Of a stretch of DNA of 64,000 nucleotides, positions 40,625 through 50,154 are shown piece after piece (positions within the stretch are counted from its first letter, which is position 1; the number at the start of each line of letters is the position of its first letter). The translations under genes were made by a program, and so were the position numbers. Source of the stretch: Aliarcobacter lanthieri (GTDB lineage Bacteria > Campylobacterota > Campylobacteria > Campylobacterales > Arcobacteraceae). The notes beneath the pieces were generated by a model. That model was given only the letters and a program-made list of their open reading frames with translations. It ran no database searches and was not told where the DNA came from. The stretch is from contig NZ_CP053839.1 of the NCBI RefSeq assembly GCF_013201625.1, positions 744,001 to 808,000 on the forward strand, read 5' to 3'.

Positions 40625-41539
40625 TTAAACTGTAGTTATTAAAAAATTATTCTTTCCACTATTTTTTATTTTATATAGTGCTTCATCTGCTCTTAGTAAA
40701 ATTTCAGTTTTTGTTAAATTATAGTTTGAATTACAAAAACATATTCCTACGCTTATTGTTACAAAAGGAGCAATAGTTGAATAATTATGTTCTATATTTA
40801 ACTCTCTTATAGCTTCAAGTAGGTTATTTGCAACATTTTTTAATCCATTTTCATCTATATCTTTTAATAAAATAACAAACTCTTCTCCTCCATATCTTGC
40901 TACTAAATCATTTGGTCTATGTAATGTTTCTTGTAGAGCTAAGGCTACTTTTTTTAGTGTTTCATCACCTTTTCCATGTCCATAATTGTCATTGTATGGT
41001 TTGAAAAAATCAATATCTATCATCATAACTGCAAGATTTGAGTTTTCCCTTTTTATATCATTGTAAGTTTTTTCAAACATTTCATCAAAGAATCTTCTAT
41101 TTTTAATATTTGTTAATCCATCATACATAGATAATTTTTCTAGCATAAGAGTTTTTTCTCTTAATCTAATTTGGTTTCTAATTCGAGTTTTTATAATAAT
41201 TTTACTATAAGGTTTTGTAATATAGTCTATTGCTCCTATATTTAAACCATATTCTTCATCTGCTTCACTACTTTTTGCAGTTACAAATATAATAGGAATA
41301 TCTTTAGTTCTATCACTCTGTTTTAAATGTTTACATACTTCATATCCATTTATATCTGGCATTTCAATATCAAGTAAAACTAAGTCAATGTTATCTTGAT
41401 TATTTAGAATTTCTAAACACTTTTGGCCACTTTTTGCTATTTTTATATTGTACTCATCTTTTAAAATATCGGATAATAATAAAATATTTGTAGTCATATC
41501 ATCTACAATTAAAAGTGTATATTTCTTCTGTTCAAGCAT
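40625..41539 (-). CDS. Response regulator with diguanylate cyclase (GGDEF) domain
   Basis: The 304-residue protein has a receiver domain (LLIVDDMTTNILLLSD, Asp57 in LVLLDIEMPDING, ITKPYS) and a GGDEF domain. The active-site motif is GGEEF at 217-221. An RPND inhibitory I-site at 208-211 stands exactly five residues before it, so c-di-GMP synthesis with product inhibition is predicted. Layout is PleD/WspR-like. It is the first gene of a two-gene operon with the hybrid kinase at 38302. The target of the c-di-GMP is unknown; motility or attachment control would fit the chemotaxis context. Confidence 0.93.
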   Translation of the reverse strand: MLEQKKYTLLIVDDMTTNILLLSDILKDEYNIKIAKSGQKCLEILNNQDNIDLVLLDIEMPDINGYEVCKHLKQSDRTKDIPIIFVTAKSSEADEEYGLNIGAIDYITKPYSKIIIKTRIRNQIRLREKTLMLEKLSMYDGLTNIKNRRFFDEMFEKTYNDIKRENSNLAVMMIDIDFFKPYNDNYGHGKGDETLKKVALALQETLHRPNDLVARYGGEEFVILLKDIDENGLKNVANNLLEAIRELNIEHNYSTIAPFVTISVGICFCNSNYNLTKTEILLRADEALYKIKNSGKNNFLITTV

Positions 41540-41700
41540 AAATTTAACTATCCTATATTAAAATAAAAAATAATTTATTATTATATTAAAAATTATATTA
41601 AGACTGAATTAATTTTTTGGTAATAAAAATTATTAATAATAAAATATTGAATTTAGAAAATAATTATTTTAAAGTAGTAGATTTTTGTAGTAATTTTGAT

Positions 41701-41729
41701 AATAAAGAGTACTTTTAGTACTCTTTATT
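41701..41729 (-). terminator. Hairpin over the RND pump stop codon
   Basis: A 13-bp perfect stem (AATAAAGAGTACT and its complement) with a 3-base loop spans the stop codon. No good T run follows on the minus strand, so termination may be partial. Confidence 0.55.
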
Positions 41730-44700
41730 GTTTTCTTCTTCTTCTTTTTTTAACTCTTCAGCAATATTTCCTTCTTTTTCTTTACTAAGTCTTGAAATAA
41801 GTACATAGAATAATGGAATAAATAATATTGCTATAAATGTAGCTGTTAGCATTCCACCAACAACTCCAGTTCCAATAGAGTGCTTACTAGCTGCTCCTGC
41901 TCCACTACTAATAGCAAGTGGTAAAACACCAACTGTAAATGCTAAAGAAGTCATAACGATTGGTCTAAGTCTTACTTTAGCTGCTTCTATTGCAGCATCT
42001 ATTAAGTTATAACCTTCTCGTCTTTTTTGTAGAGCAAACTCTACAATCAAAATAGCATTCTTAGCAGCAAGTCCCGCAAGAACTAGAAGTCCAATTTGGA
42101 AATAAATATTATTATCTAATCCTCTTAAATTTGTAGCTAAAATAGCTCCAAATATAGCAAATGGTACAGCTAAAACAACTGAAAGTGGTAATAACCATTT
42201 TTCATATAGTGCACAAAGAATTAAGAATAAAAATACAATTCCAAATATAAATGCTTGTGCTGAACTTCCACCAATTTGTTTCTCTTGGTATGCAGTTCCT
42301 GTCCATGCTATAGTGTAACCTTCAGGTAATACTTCATTCGCTACTTCTTCAATAGCTCTTAAAGAGTCTCCAGAACTATATCCAGCTGCAGGTTGTCCTG
42401 AAACTTTTGCAGATTGGAATAGGTTAAATCTTTCAATAATATCTGCTCCAACAATTTTTTTATAATTTACAAATGAATTTATAGGTAAAAGTTCACCATT
42501 ACTTGATCTAACAAAAATATTTTGTAAATCTTCAATATTATTTCTATATTCATCAATTGCTTGTACATTTACTCTATAAGTTCTTCCTTGTAAAGAGAAA
42601 TCATTTACATAGAAACTTCCAAAAGTAGCATTTATAGTGCTATAAATATCATTTAAATCTACACCTTTTGATTTTACTTTTTCAATATCAATATCTATTT
42701 TAAACTGAGGAATATTAGCAGCAAGTGCTGTTCTAACTCCCATAAGTTCAGGTCGTTGATTTGCTTTTGCTATAATTTCATTTACAAGATTTCCTAAATC
42801 TTCTATTTTCCCACCAGTTCTATCTTGAACATACATATCAAACCCACCAGTAACACTCATCCCCATAATTGGTGGTGGAACAACAGCAACAGAGAAACCT
42901 TCACTTGTTCCCATAAGTTGTTGGCTAAATTTTTTCAATAAAGCTTGTGCATCTTGGTCTGGATTTGGTCTTTCACTCCAGTCTTTTAGTTTAATAATCG
43001 TTGCAACTGTATGGCTTCTTGTAGCTGAAGTTGTAAAGTCATATCCTGCAAGAGTAATTACATTTTCAACATTAGGATCAGCTAAAATAATTTTGTTTGT
43101 CTCTTCAGAAAGTTCTAATGATTTTGACATAGAATAACCAGGAGGGTTAAATCCAAATACGAAAATAGTTCCTTGATCCTCGTCTGGAACAAGACCTGTT
43201 TTCATAGATTTAAACATATCAAAAGATACAAATAATAATCCTACATATAATAAAATAGATATTAATGCAAATCTAATACTTTTTTTAACTAAAAACGAAT
43301 AACCTTCAGTTGCTTTATTAAACATATCATTGAACCATTTGAAAAATCCTTTAGGTTCATGTTTTTTATTTTTTAATATTCTTACACAAAGTGATGGAGT
43401 CAAAGTTAGAGCCACAAAACCAGAAATTATAACTGAAATTACAATAGTAATAGCAAATTGTCTATACATCTCTCCACTTAATCCACCCATAAATGCAACA
43501 GGAACGAATACAGCAGATAGAACTAAAATAATTGCAATTAAAGCTCCAGTTACCTCTTTCATAGCAATAAATGCAGCTTCTTTTGGAGTTTTACCTTCAT
43601 CCATATGTCTTTCAATATTTTCAATAACAATAATGGCATCATCAACAACTATACCAATAGCAAGAACAAGTCCAAATAAAGTAAGTAAGTTGATACTAAA
43701 TCCTAAAGCATACATTCCAGCAAATGCACCTATAATTGATACAGGAACTGCAATAAGAGGAATAATAGTTGCTCTCCAGCTTTGTAGGAATAAGAAAATA
43801 ATTAAAATAACTAAAATTAAAGCTTCAACAAAAGTTTTAACAACTTCATTAATAGATGCAGTAATAAAATCTGTACTATCATAAGGAATACTATAAGTCA
43901 TATCTTCAGGGAAAAACTGACTAGATTCTTCTAATGCTTTTTTTATAGCATCAGCTGTTTCAAGTGAGTTTGCACCACTTTGTAAAAATATTCCAATAGG
44001 AATAGAAGGTGCATCATTTAATCTTGTAGTAACACTATAATCTGATGCTCCAAGTTCTATAGTAGCAACATCTTTTAATTTTAAGCTACTTCCATCTTCA
44101 TTTGCTCTAATTACAATATTTCCAAATTGAGTTGGATTTTCAAATCTACTTGGAGTTTGAATTGTATATGTATACATTTGTTTATTTGCTATTGGCTCAG
44201 CTGCAACTTTTCCTGCTGCATATTGATTATTTTGCTCTCTAATAGCTGCAATTACATCAGTTGTTGCTAAAGAGTATTTTGATAGTTTCGATGGATCAAT
44301 CCAAACTCTAATAGAATAATCTTTTGCTCCAAAGATCATAGCATCTCCAACCCCTTTAACTCTTTTTAAAGTTTCAACTAAGTTTAAAAGAGCATAGTTA
44401 GATAAGTAAATACTATCATAAGTATTATTTGGTGATTGAAGCATAATAAATTGTAAAATACTAGGACTTCTTTCTCCTACAACAACACCTTGTCTTTGTA
44501 CTTGTTCTGGCATTTTTGCTAATGCAGCTTGAACTCTATTATTTACATCAATTTTTGCTTGATCTGGATCTGTTCCAACTTCAAAGAAAACATTTATACT
44601 TAATCTTCCACTATCTTCTGCAAGTGAACTCATATAAAGCATATCTTTAGCACCATTGATTTGTTCTTCAAGTGGTGCAGCAACTGTTTTTGCAATAGTA

Positions 44701-44867
44701 TCTGCACTAGCGCCTGGATAAGATGTACTCACAATAATTTGTGGAGGAAGAACTCTTGGATATTGTTCAATTGGTAGATTGAACATAGAAATAAGTCCAA
44801 CTAAAAATATAACAATACTTAAAACACCAGCAAAAACGGGGTTTCTAATAAAAAATGCGGAAATCAT
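41715..44867 (-). CDS. RND efflux pump inner-membrane transporter (HAE1 family)
   Basis: The 1050-residue protein has the AcrB/MexB/CmeB architecture: MISAFFIRNPVFAGVLSIVI at the N terminus, two large periplasmic loops and about twelve membrane helices. The proton-relay pair is visible in GLVLAIGIVVDDAIIVIENI (residues near 400-420), and the helix-10 lysine in GLAAKNAILIVEFAL. The family exports drugs, bile salts and dyes using the proton gradient. It is the third gene of a tolC-like, acrA-like, acrB-like operon, 2 bases after the adaptor gene. Confidence 0.95.
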   Translation of the reverse strand: MISAFFIRNPVFAGVLSIVIFLVGLISMFNLPIEQYPRVLPPQIIVSTSYPGASADTIAKTVAAPLEEQINGAKDMLYMSSLAEDSGRLSINVFFEVGTDPDQAKIDVNNRVQAALAKMPEQVQRQGVVVGERSPSILQFIMLQSPNNTYDSIYLSNYALLNLVETLKRVKGVGDAMIFGAKDYSIRVWIDPSKLSKYSLATTDVIAAIREQNNQYAAGKVAAEPIANKQMYTYTIQTPSRFENPTQFGNIVIRANEDGSSLKLKDVATIELGASDYSVTTRLNDAPSIPIGIFLQSGANSLETADAIKKALEESSQFFPEDMTYSIPYDSTDFITASINEVVKTFVEALILVILIIFLFLQSWRATIIPLIAVPVSIIGAFAGMYALGFSINLLTLFGLVLAIGIVVDDAIIVIENIERHMDEGKTPKEAAFIAMKEVTGALIAIILVLSAVFVPVAFMGGLSGEMYRQFAITIVISVIISGFVALTLTPSLCVRILKNKKHEPKGFFKWFNDMFNKATEGYSFLVKKSIRFALISILLYVGLLFVSFDMFKSMKTGLVPDEDQGTIFVFGFNPPGYSMSKSLELSEETNKIILADPNVENVITLAGYDFTTSATRSHTVATIIKLKDWSERPNPDQDAQALLKKFSQQLMGTSEGFSVAVVPPPIMGMSVTGGFDMYVQDRTGGKIEDLGNLVNEIIAKANQRPELMGVRTALAANIPQFKIDIDIEKVKSKGVDLNDIYSTINATFGSFYVNDFSLQGRTYRVNVQAIDEYRNNIEDLQNIFVRSSNGELLPINSFVNYKKIVGADIIERFNLFQSAKVSGQPAAGYSSGDSLRAIEEVANEVLPEGYTIAWTGTAYQEKQIGGSSAQAFIFGIVFLFLILCALYEKWLLPLSVVLAVPFAIFGAILATNLRGLDNNIYFQIGLLVLAGLAAKNAILIVEFALQKRREGYNLIDAAIEAAKVRLRPIVMTSLAFTVGVLPLAISSGAGAASKHSIGTGVVGGMLTATFIAILFIPLFYVLISRLSKEKEGNIAEELKKEEEENNKEY

Positions 44868-44869
44868 GA

Positions 44870-45910
44870 CTATTTCTCATCATTTACTATTTGAACTTTT
44901 GTATCTGGTCTAAGTTTTGCTAAGTTAGATATTATAACTTGCTCATCAGGTTTTAGACCACCTTTTATAACCATTCCTTTTGCTACTAAATCTCCTGTAA
45001 TAACTGGTCTTGGTTTTGCAATATTGTTTTCATCAACAACAAAAACAATATTTGCTTGAGCAGTTTTTAATACAGCATTTTCAGGAACAATAAAAACATC
45101 TCCTAATGATAAATTAGAAATTTCAACTTTTGTAAAGTTTCCAACGATTAATTCATTGTTAGCATTTTCAAATTTTGCTCTAACTAAAAGTGTATCTGTA
45201 TTTATATCAATTACAGGTGATATAAAATCTATTACACCATTTTCATATTTTTTATTACTTGTTAATAAAGTTACTTTGGCTTTTTTATCTTTTATTTGTG
45301 AAAGATAATTATTCATATCATCCTTTGGGATTGAAAATTCAGCATGAATTGGATTTGTATTTGTAATAGTTACAAGAAGTGAATTACTAGAACTTGTTCC
45401 TACTAAATCACCAATATCATGATTTTTTAATCCAACAATTCCATCTATTGGAGCAGTTACTTTTGTATAATTTAGGTTTATTTGAGCTTCATCTAAAGCT
45501 GCTTTCGCACTATCATATTGAAAAGTATAATCATCAAATGATTGTGGGCTTATAGCTTTTGAAGCAATTAATTCTTTTGCTCTTTCAAAATCTTTTTTTG
45601 CTTTTACAAAATTTGCTTTTTTGGCATTTAGATTTGCTTGATAAATATCTGGTTCAATTCTATATAATAGTGTTCCTTTTTTTACAAAATCACCTTCATT
45701 AAAATATTTTTCTTTTAATGTTCCAGAAACTCTTGCCATCACATTTACTTGCTCAAAAGCTTTTAAAATAGTTGGATAAGTTTTACTTGTTGTATTGTCT
45801 TCAGCTTTAACTGTAAAAGTTTTTACAGGTAAAGCTGGAGCTTCATTTGCTATTAAATTGTTAAATCCTAATAATAGGAAAGATATTGAAATTAATGATT
45901 TTTTTATCAT
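44870..45910 (-). CDS. RND efflux periplasmic adaptor (membrane fusion protein)
   Basis: The 346-residue protein starts with a signal sequence (MIKKSLISISFLLLGFNNLIA). It has the two lipoyl half-motifs (VSGTLKEKYFNEGDFVKKG and TKVTAPIDGIVGLKNHDIGD) flanking a helical hairpin, then beta-barrel and membrane-proximal domains. It bridges the pump to the outer-membrane channel. It overlaps the upstream channel gene by 4 bases. No lipobox cysteine is seen, so it is probably not lipidated like AcrA. Confidence 0.94.
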   Translation of the reverse strand: MIKKSLISISFLLLGFNNLIANEAPALPVKTFTVKAEDNTTSKTYPTILKAFEQVNVMARVSGTLKEKYFNEGDFVKKGTLLYRIEPDIYQANLNAKKANFVKAKKDFERAKELIASKAISPQSFDDYTFQYDSAKAALDEAQINLNYTKVTAPIDGIVGLKNHDIGDLVGTSSSNSLLVTITNTNPIHAEFSIPKDDMNNYLSQIKDKKAKVTLLTSNKKYENGVIDFISPVIDINTDTLLVRAKFENANNELIVGNFTKVEISNLSLGDVFIVPENAVLKTAQANIVFVVDENNIAKPRPVITGDLVAKGMVIKGGLKPDEQVIISNLAKLRPDTKVQIVNDEK

Positions 45911-47139
45911 CTTATATACTCCTGTAGTTTTTCACCGCTATGGTAAATTATTGTAGCTTTACTTATTTCTAAATCATTTAAAGCTTTTTTGTGTTGGCTT
46001 ATTGCATCATATTTTTCACTTAAACTTTGCAAAAATGCAACATTATCTATAAGTCCATTTTCATATTTTGATTTTATAACATCATAAGCACTTTGTGCTG
46101 CTTTTAAAGTTGCTTCACTTGATTTAATTTTTCTTTCTGCTATATCATAAGCTCTAAGAGCAAGTTGTAAATCAACTTCAGCTTTGTTTTTTTCATATTC
46201 AAAATTTGATTTACTTGCTAAATATTCTTTATGTTTTGATTCATGTTTATATTTTGTTTCACCAAAAGAAAAAATATTCCATTTCAAATTCGCACTTGCA
46301 ACATTTTGGTGATCTGGACTATCTGTATCATTGTTTTTGTTACTATAATCTCTATCATAATAATTGAAAGTATTATCTAAAGTAATTGTTGGTAAATAAC
46401 CACTTTTTTGAGATTCAGCATTACTTAGTTTTGTTTGAGTATCAAACTCTAAAGCTTGAATATCAAATCTTTCACTTTTTGATTCTAAATCATTTATATC
46501 TTTGATTTTTGAACCATCTTGTAAATCTATTTTTGTACCAGTTATATATTCAAGATTATGTAAAATTGTAACAATATTTAATTCAACTTCTTGTAGTTCA
46601 ACTATTGAATTTTGAAGTCTTGAAATAATTTTTTGTAATTCATCTTCTGTTGTTGTTCCAGCATTATAAAATCTGCTAAGTCTTTCTTTTTGTGCTTCTA
46701 ATTGCTCAATTTCTTTTAATTTAGCATCTTTTCTTGCTATTAATGATTGATAATCAAAATAGTAGTTTATTACTGTAAGTGAAAGATCGTTTCTTAAAGC
46801 TTCTAATGATTTTTCACCACTTTTAATACTACTTTCATAACTATCATAAATATCATATTTTTTTCCACCATCATATAAAATATAGTTTGCACTTGCATAA
46901 GCATTTGTTCCTTTTTTTGGAACATTAGGTAACTCATGTTCTGTTATTGAATAACTTGCACCAATGTCGATTTTTGGTAAATAACCACTTTTTACACTTT
47001 TATAGTCATATTTTAGAGCTTCAAGATTTTGTTTTGAAGCTTCGATTAATCTATTCTCTATTGATAAATTCACTAACTCTTCCAAGTTATGACCATATAA
47101 AAAAAGTGGGAATAAAAAAGTAAAATATATCTTTTTCAA
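45907..47139 (-). CDS. TolC-like outer-membrane efflux channel
   Basis: The 410-residue protein starts with TTG behind AAGGAG and a short signal (MKKIYFTFLFPLFLYG). It contains two OEP repeats rich in coiled coil, with SGYLPKIDIGASYS in the first and SGYLPTITLDNTFNY in the second, the classic TolC duplication. It is the first gene of the efflux operon and is divergent from the marR gene. The small size compared with E. coli TolC is normal for this phylum. Confidence 0.93.
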   Translation of the reverse strand: MKKIYFTFLFPLFLYGHNLEELVNLSIENRLIEASKQNLEALKYDYKSVKSGYLPKIDIGASYSITEHELPNVPKKGTNAYASANYILYDGGKKYDIYDSYESSIKSGEKSLEALRNDLSLTVINYYFDYQSLIARKDAKLKEIEQLEAQKERLSRFYNAGTTTEDELQKIISRLQNSIVELQEVELNIVTILHNLEYITGTKIDLQDGSKIKDINDLESKSERFDIQALEFDTQTKLSNAESQKSGYLPTITLDNTFNYYDRDYSNKNNDTDSPDHQNVASANLKWNIFSFGETKYKHESKHKEYLASKSNFEYEKNKAEVDLQLALRAYDIAERKIKSSEATLKAAQSAYDVIKSKYENGLIDNVAFLQSLSEKYDAISQHKKALNDLEISKATIIYHSGEKLQEYIR

Positions 47140-47191
47140 ACGTACTCCTTTTAAATTAATTTTGAAACTTTATCTTTTTTTCTCTTAAAAT

Positions 47192-47209
47192 TATCTTGCT
47201 AGAAAGATA
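47192..47209. promoter_or_regulatory. Palindromic operator candidate between marR and efflux operon
   Basis: An 18-base near-perfect palindrome (TATCTTGCTAGAAAGATA; one mismatched pair) lies in the 102-base divergent intergenic region. It overlaps a GATAAT-like -10 for the efflux operon on the minus strand and the -35 position of marR. MarR-family dimers bind palindromes of this size, so joint autorepression is likely. Confidence 0.55.
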
Positions 47210-47228
47210 TTTTTAATTTAATTTGTAT

Positions 47229-47234
47229 TATAAT
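47229..47234 (+). promoter_or_regulatory. -10 element of marR, leaderless
   Basis: TATAAT ends 7 bases before the marR ATG at 47242, and no ribosome-binding site fits in between. The transcript should begin at or next to the A of ATG. Confidence 0.5.
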
Positions 47235-47241
47235 CCGCCTC

Positions 47242-47724
47242 ATGGATACGAAATATTTTGATGATTTTTACAATTTAGTTAAAACAGATGAGCGATATGA
47301 AATATTTGCTATTACATTTCCTTTATTAGTTATAAATAAAGAGCTTTTTAATAAAGCAGAAAAAGATACTAAACAAAAATACGATTTATTAAATGTTGAT
47401 GTAGATGTTTTAGCAAGTTTATATTTTAGAGCTAAAGATTATACGATGACTCCTACAGATTTATATGATCATTTAGTATTTTCTTCTGGTGGTATGACAA
47501 AAGTTTTAAAAAAACTTGAAGATAGAGAACTTATTAAACGAGTAAGTTCAATAGAAGATAAAAGGAAAAGTTTAGTTTGTCTAACTATAAAAGGTATTGA
47601 TTTGATAAAAGAGATTATGGATAGTAAAATGTGTAAAGGTGAAGACTTTTTTAGTATTCTAGATAAAAAAGAGAGAGAAAATTTAAAAAATATATTTGCA
47701 AAGGTTCTTTATTCTTTAAATTAA
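47242..47724 (+). CDS. MarR-family transcriptional regulator
   Basis: The 160-residue protein has the MarR winged-helix layout: TMTPTDLYDHLVFSSGGMTKVLKKLEDRELI as helix-turn-helix (about residues 72-102), and the wing SSIEDKRKSLVCLT. These factors usually repress drug-efflux operons and release DNA on binding small aromatic ligands. It is divergent from the RND operon and has an 18-base palindrome in between. Its last bases overlap the convergent gene at 47721 by 4 bases. Confidence 0.92.
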   Translation: MDTKYFDDFYNLVKTDERYEIFAITFPLLVINKELFNKAEKDTKQKYDLLNVDVDVLASLYFRAKDYTMTPTDLYDHLVFSSGGMTKVLKKLEDRELIKRVSSIEDKRKSLVCLTIKGIDLIKEIMDSKMCKGEDFFSILDKKERENLKNIFAKVLYSLN

Positions 47725-48266
47725 TAGCATTCTATATTTGCATTTGATATTTTTTTAAAAATATTTAGCTCTTTTTTTAGTGGGATCCAGTTTATAAGTA
47801 AAATAGCTCCAGCTTCCCACAAAGCAACCCAACCTCCTACCATTATTCCTTCTGATAATAGTTTGATAATAAAATCTTCATTTTCTGATAGAATAAATGC
47901 AAATGCAACTAAAATAAAACCTATAACAATAAAAATTAAAGAATTTTTTATACTTTCTTTAATTTTTATTGTTTTTAAATATTGTAAATATTCAAAATAT
48001 TCTTTTATACTAATTTTTAATCTATCTTCTGTAGCTGATGTACTTTTTTCATCAAAATAAAAAACTATTTTAAAAGGATTATTATCTATCTCTTCAACAC
48101 TTTCAATTAAGTAGTCTTCTAAGTCTTCTTTTAAATCTTTTTTTATAAAAGTAGATTTTTTATCATAATCTTCATATAAATCTTCTACTTTTGTTGTATG
48201 TATTCTTATGATTAAGTTTCCATTTTCATCTTTATCATATCGTTCTATAATACTATTTTTAGTCAT
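47721..48266 (-). CDS. Membrane protein of unknown function
   Basis: The 181-residue protein has a soluble N-terminal half (about 105 residues, ENGNLIIRIHTTKVEDLYEDY) followed by two membrane segments (NSLIFIVIGFILVAFAFIL and VGGWVALWEAGAILLINWI). I recognise no family with certainty. It overlaps marR tail to tail by 4 bases, and xth lies 7 bases away downstream of it on the same strand, so regulation of the pump is not implied. Confidence 0.7.
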   Translation of the reverse strand: MTKNSIIERYDKDENGNLIIRIHTTKVEDLYEDYDKKSTFIKKDLKEDLEDYLIESVEEIDNNPFKIVFYFDEKSTSATEDRLKISIKEYFEYLQYLKTIKIKESIKNSLIFIVIGFILVAFAFILSENEDFIIKLLSEGIMVGGWVALWEAGAILLINWIPLKKELNIFKKISNANIECY

Positions 48267-48273
48267 AATTTAA

Positions 48274-49062
48274 TTATAACTCCATCTCAAGCCCAATAGG
48301 ACAATGGTCACTTCCTTCAATATTATCTAAAATATAAGCATCTTTTACAAAATTTTTTAAATCATCACTTACATAAAAGTAGTCAATTCTCCAGCCAACA
48401 TTATTTGCTCTTGCATTTGCTCTATAACTCCACCATGAATATTTATCTTTGATATCTCCATTTATCAGTCTAAAAGTATCAACATATCCAAATTCTAAAA
48501 ATTTAGTTATCCAATCTCTTTCCATCTTTAGAAAACCACTTGTATTTTCATTTGCTTTTGGTCTTGCTATATCAATCTCAGTATGAGCAGTATTTACATC
48601 TCCACAAACAATGATTGATTTTCCATCTTTTTTTAAAGTTTCACAATGTTCTAAAAATCTATCATAGAATTCCATTTTATAGTCAAGTCTTTCTTGTGAA
48701 CTTTGTCCATTTGGGAAATATACATTGAAAAATGCAATGTTTTTATTTCCTAGAGTAAAATGGATTTCATTTATTCTTCCTTCATCAAGAATATCGACTG
48801 TTGGGCAATTACATTCAAAAGTTGTAATAATATCTGTAAAGAGTGCTGTTCCACTTCTCCCTTTTATCTTTGATTCACTAGCCGTTGAAAAAGTAAACTC
48901 TTTATTAAAAATAGATTTTGGAATTTGGTTTTTTTGTGACTTTGTTTCTTGAATTCCAAGTAAATCAATATTTGATTCATCAACCCATTTTAGGGCCTCT
49001 TTTTTATCAACTGCTCTTATTCCATTTACATTCCATGATATAAATTTATATCTTTTTGCCAT
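48274..49062 (-). CDS. xth: Exodeoxyribonuclease III (AP endonuclease)
   Basis: The 262-residue enzyme of base-excision repair has the EEP-family active-site motifs FISWNVNGIRA, LLGIQETKSQ, FFNVYFPNGQ, VCGDVNTAHTEID, WRIDYFYVS and the final GSDHCPIGLE. It cuts 5' of abasic sites, a natural partner for a uracil-DNA glycosylase. Its ATG shares a base with the stop of the small secreted protein upstream (TAATG), so the two are coupled. Confidence 0.95.
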   Translation of the reverse strand: MAKRYKFISWNVNGIRAVDKKEALKWVDESNIDLLGIQETKSQKNQIPKSIFNKEFTFSTASESKIKGRSGTALFTDIITTFECNCPTVDILDEGRINEIHFTLGNKNIAFFNVYFPNGQSSQERLDYKMEFYDRFLEHCETLKKDGKSIIVCGDVNTAHTEIDIARPKANENTSGFLKMERDWITKFLEFGYVDTFRLINGDIKDKYSWWSYRANARANNVGWRIDYFYVSDDLKNFVKDAYILDNIEGSDHCPIGLEMEL

Positions 49063-49310
49063 TATTTTTTATCTTCCTTCTTATTTTTTATATCTTCTTT
49101 TATTAAATTTTCTGGTTCTTTTGGTTGAGTTGGTACAACTGGTTTCATAATACCAATTTGATTTATATTTGAAATACTATTTTTTTGATTTAATAAACTG
49201 TCTTTTTTACCACCATGCATATCTATTTTACCATTATTTTCACCTACATAATTATAGTTTGCAAATAAAAAGTTTGATAAAAATATCGTAACAATAAGTA
49301 ATGTTTTCAT
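49062..49310 (-). CDS. Small secreted protein of unknown function
   Basis: The 82-residue protein has a clear signal peptide (MKTLLIVTIFLSNFLFANYN) and a hydrophilic remainder with a Pro/Lys/Glu-rich C terminus (PVVPTQPKEPENLIKEDIK). No family is recognised. AAGGAA precedes the ATG. Coupling to xth by a one-base overlap is clear, but a functional link is not obvious. Confidence 0.65.
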   Translation of the reverse strand: MKTLLIVTIFLSNFLFANYNYVGENNGKIDMHGGKKDSLLNQKNSISNINQIGIMKPVVPTQPKEPENLIKEDIKNKKEDKK

Positions 49311-49406
49311 AATATCTTCCTTTTTAAAAAAATAAATTATAACTATATTTCAATAATAAAGCCTTTATTTGGTATTTTACAAAATATTTTTTAAAGGTAA
49401 ATATTT

Positions 49407-50129
49407 ATGACAGAGTTATTATTGGGAACAATTACATTTTTAACCTCGGTTATTGCAGCAGTTGTTGGTATTGGTGGAGGAATGATGTTAATAGCTATTT
49501 TACCATCCTTTTTACCTTTAAATGCTCTTATTCCAGTTCATGGACTTACACAAGTTTCAAGTAATTTAAGTAGAGCTTTTTTTGGCTATAAAGATATTCA
49601 ATATGAAGTAATACCAAAGTTTTTAATAGGTTCTATATTAGGAATAGCACTTTTTGCAGGAGTCTTAAGTTTTATTTCACTTGAATATGTACCATTATTT
49701 ATTGGAGTTTATATATTACTTTCTCTATGGAGTCAAAAATTTAACGAAAAGATAAAAAGATATGAAAACTACTATTTAGCTGGATTCTTTCAAACAGGGC
49801 TTTCTATGGTTGTTGGGGCAACTGGACCACTTACTATGACACTTTTATTCAAAGATTATAATGATAAAGATAAGGTCGTAGCAACTGGAGCAGCTTTGAT
49901 GAGTATAACTCATTTATTAAAAGTTGTTGTTTTTATATATTTTGGTTTTGTATTTTTTGATTATATTTGGATTATTATAGCTATGATATTTGGTGCAGTT
50001 TTAGGTAGTTTTGTGGGAACTAAAGCAAGAAATTTGGTAGATGGTAAAAAGTTTACAATTATATTAAAATCACTTCTTACAATTTTAGCTATAAAACTTA
50101 TAGTTGATATTTTAATAAAAATGTTTTAA
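49407..50129 (+). CDS. TauE/SafE-family membrane permease
   Basis: The 240-residue protein is almost entirely hydrophobic with about seven or eight membrane segments. The N-terminal VIAAVVGIGGGMMLIAILPSF and mid-protein FQTGLSMVVGATGPLTMTLLF are the paired repeats of the TauE/SafE (former DUF81) family, linked to export of sulfite and other organosulfur anions. The substrate here is unknown. AAAGG lies upstream of the ATG. Confidence 0.85.
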   Translation: MTELLLGTITFLTSVIAAVVGIGGGMMLIAILPSFLPLNALIPVHGLTQVSSNLSRAFFGYKDIQYEVIPKFLIGSILGIALFAGVLSFISLEYVPLFIGVYILLSLWSQKFNEKIKRYENYYLAGFFQTGLSMVVGATGPLTMTLLFKDYNDKDKVVATGAALMSITHLLKVVVFIYFGFVFFDYIWIIIAMIFGAVLGSFVGTKARNLVDGKKFTIILKSLLTILAIKLIVDILIKMF

Positions 50130-50154
50130 ATATCAACTAAAAAACTTATAACTT

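Noticed and set aside
43330-43884. 184-residue plus-strand frame antisense to the RND transporter
   Set aside because: Shadow of a strongly supported gene, with no ribosome site and no recognisable domain.
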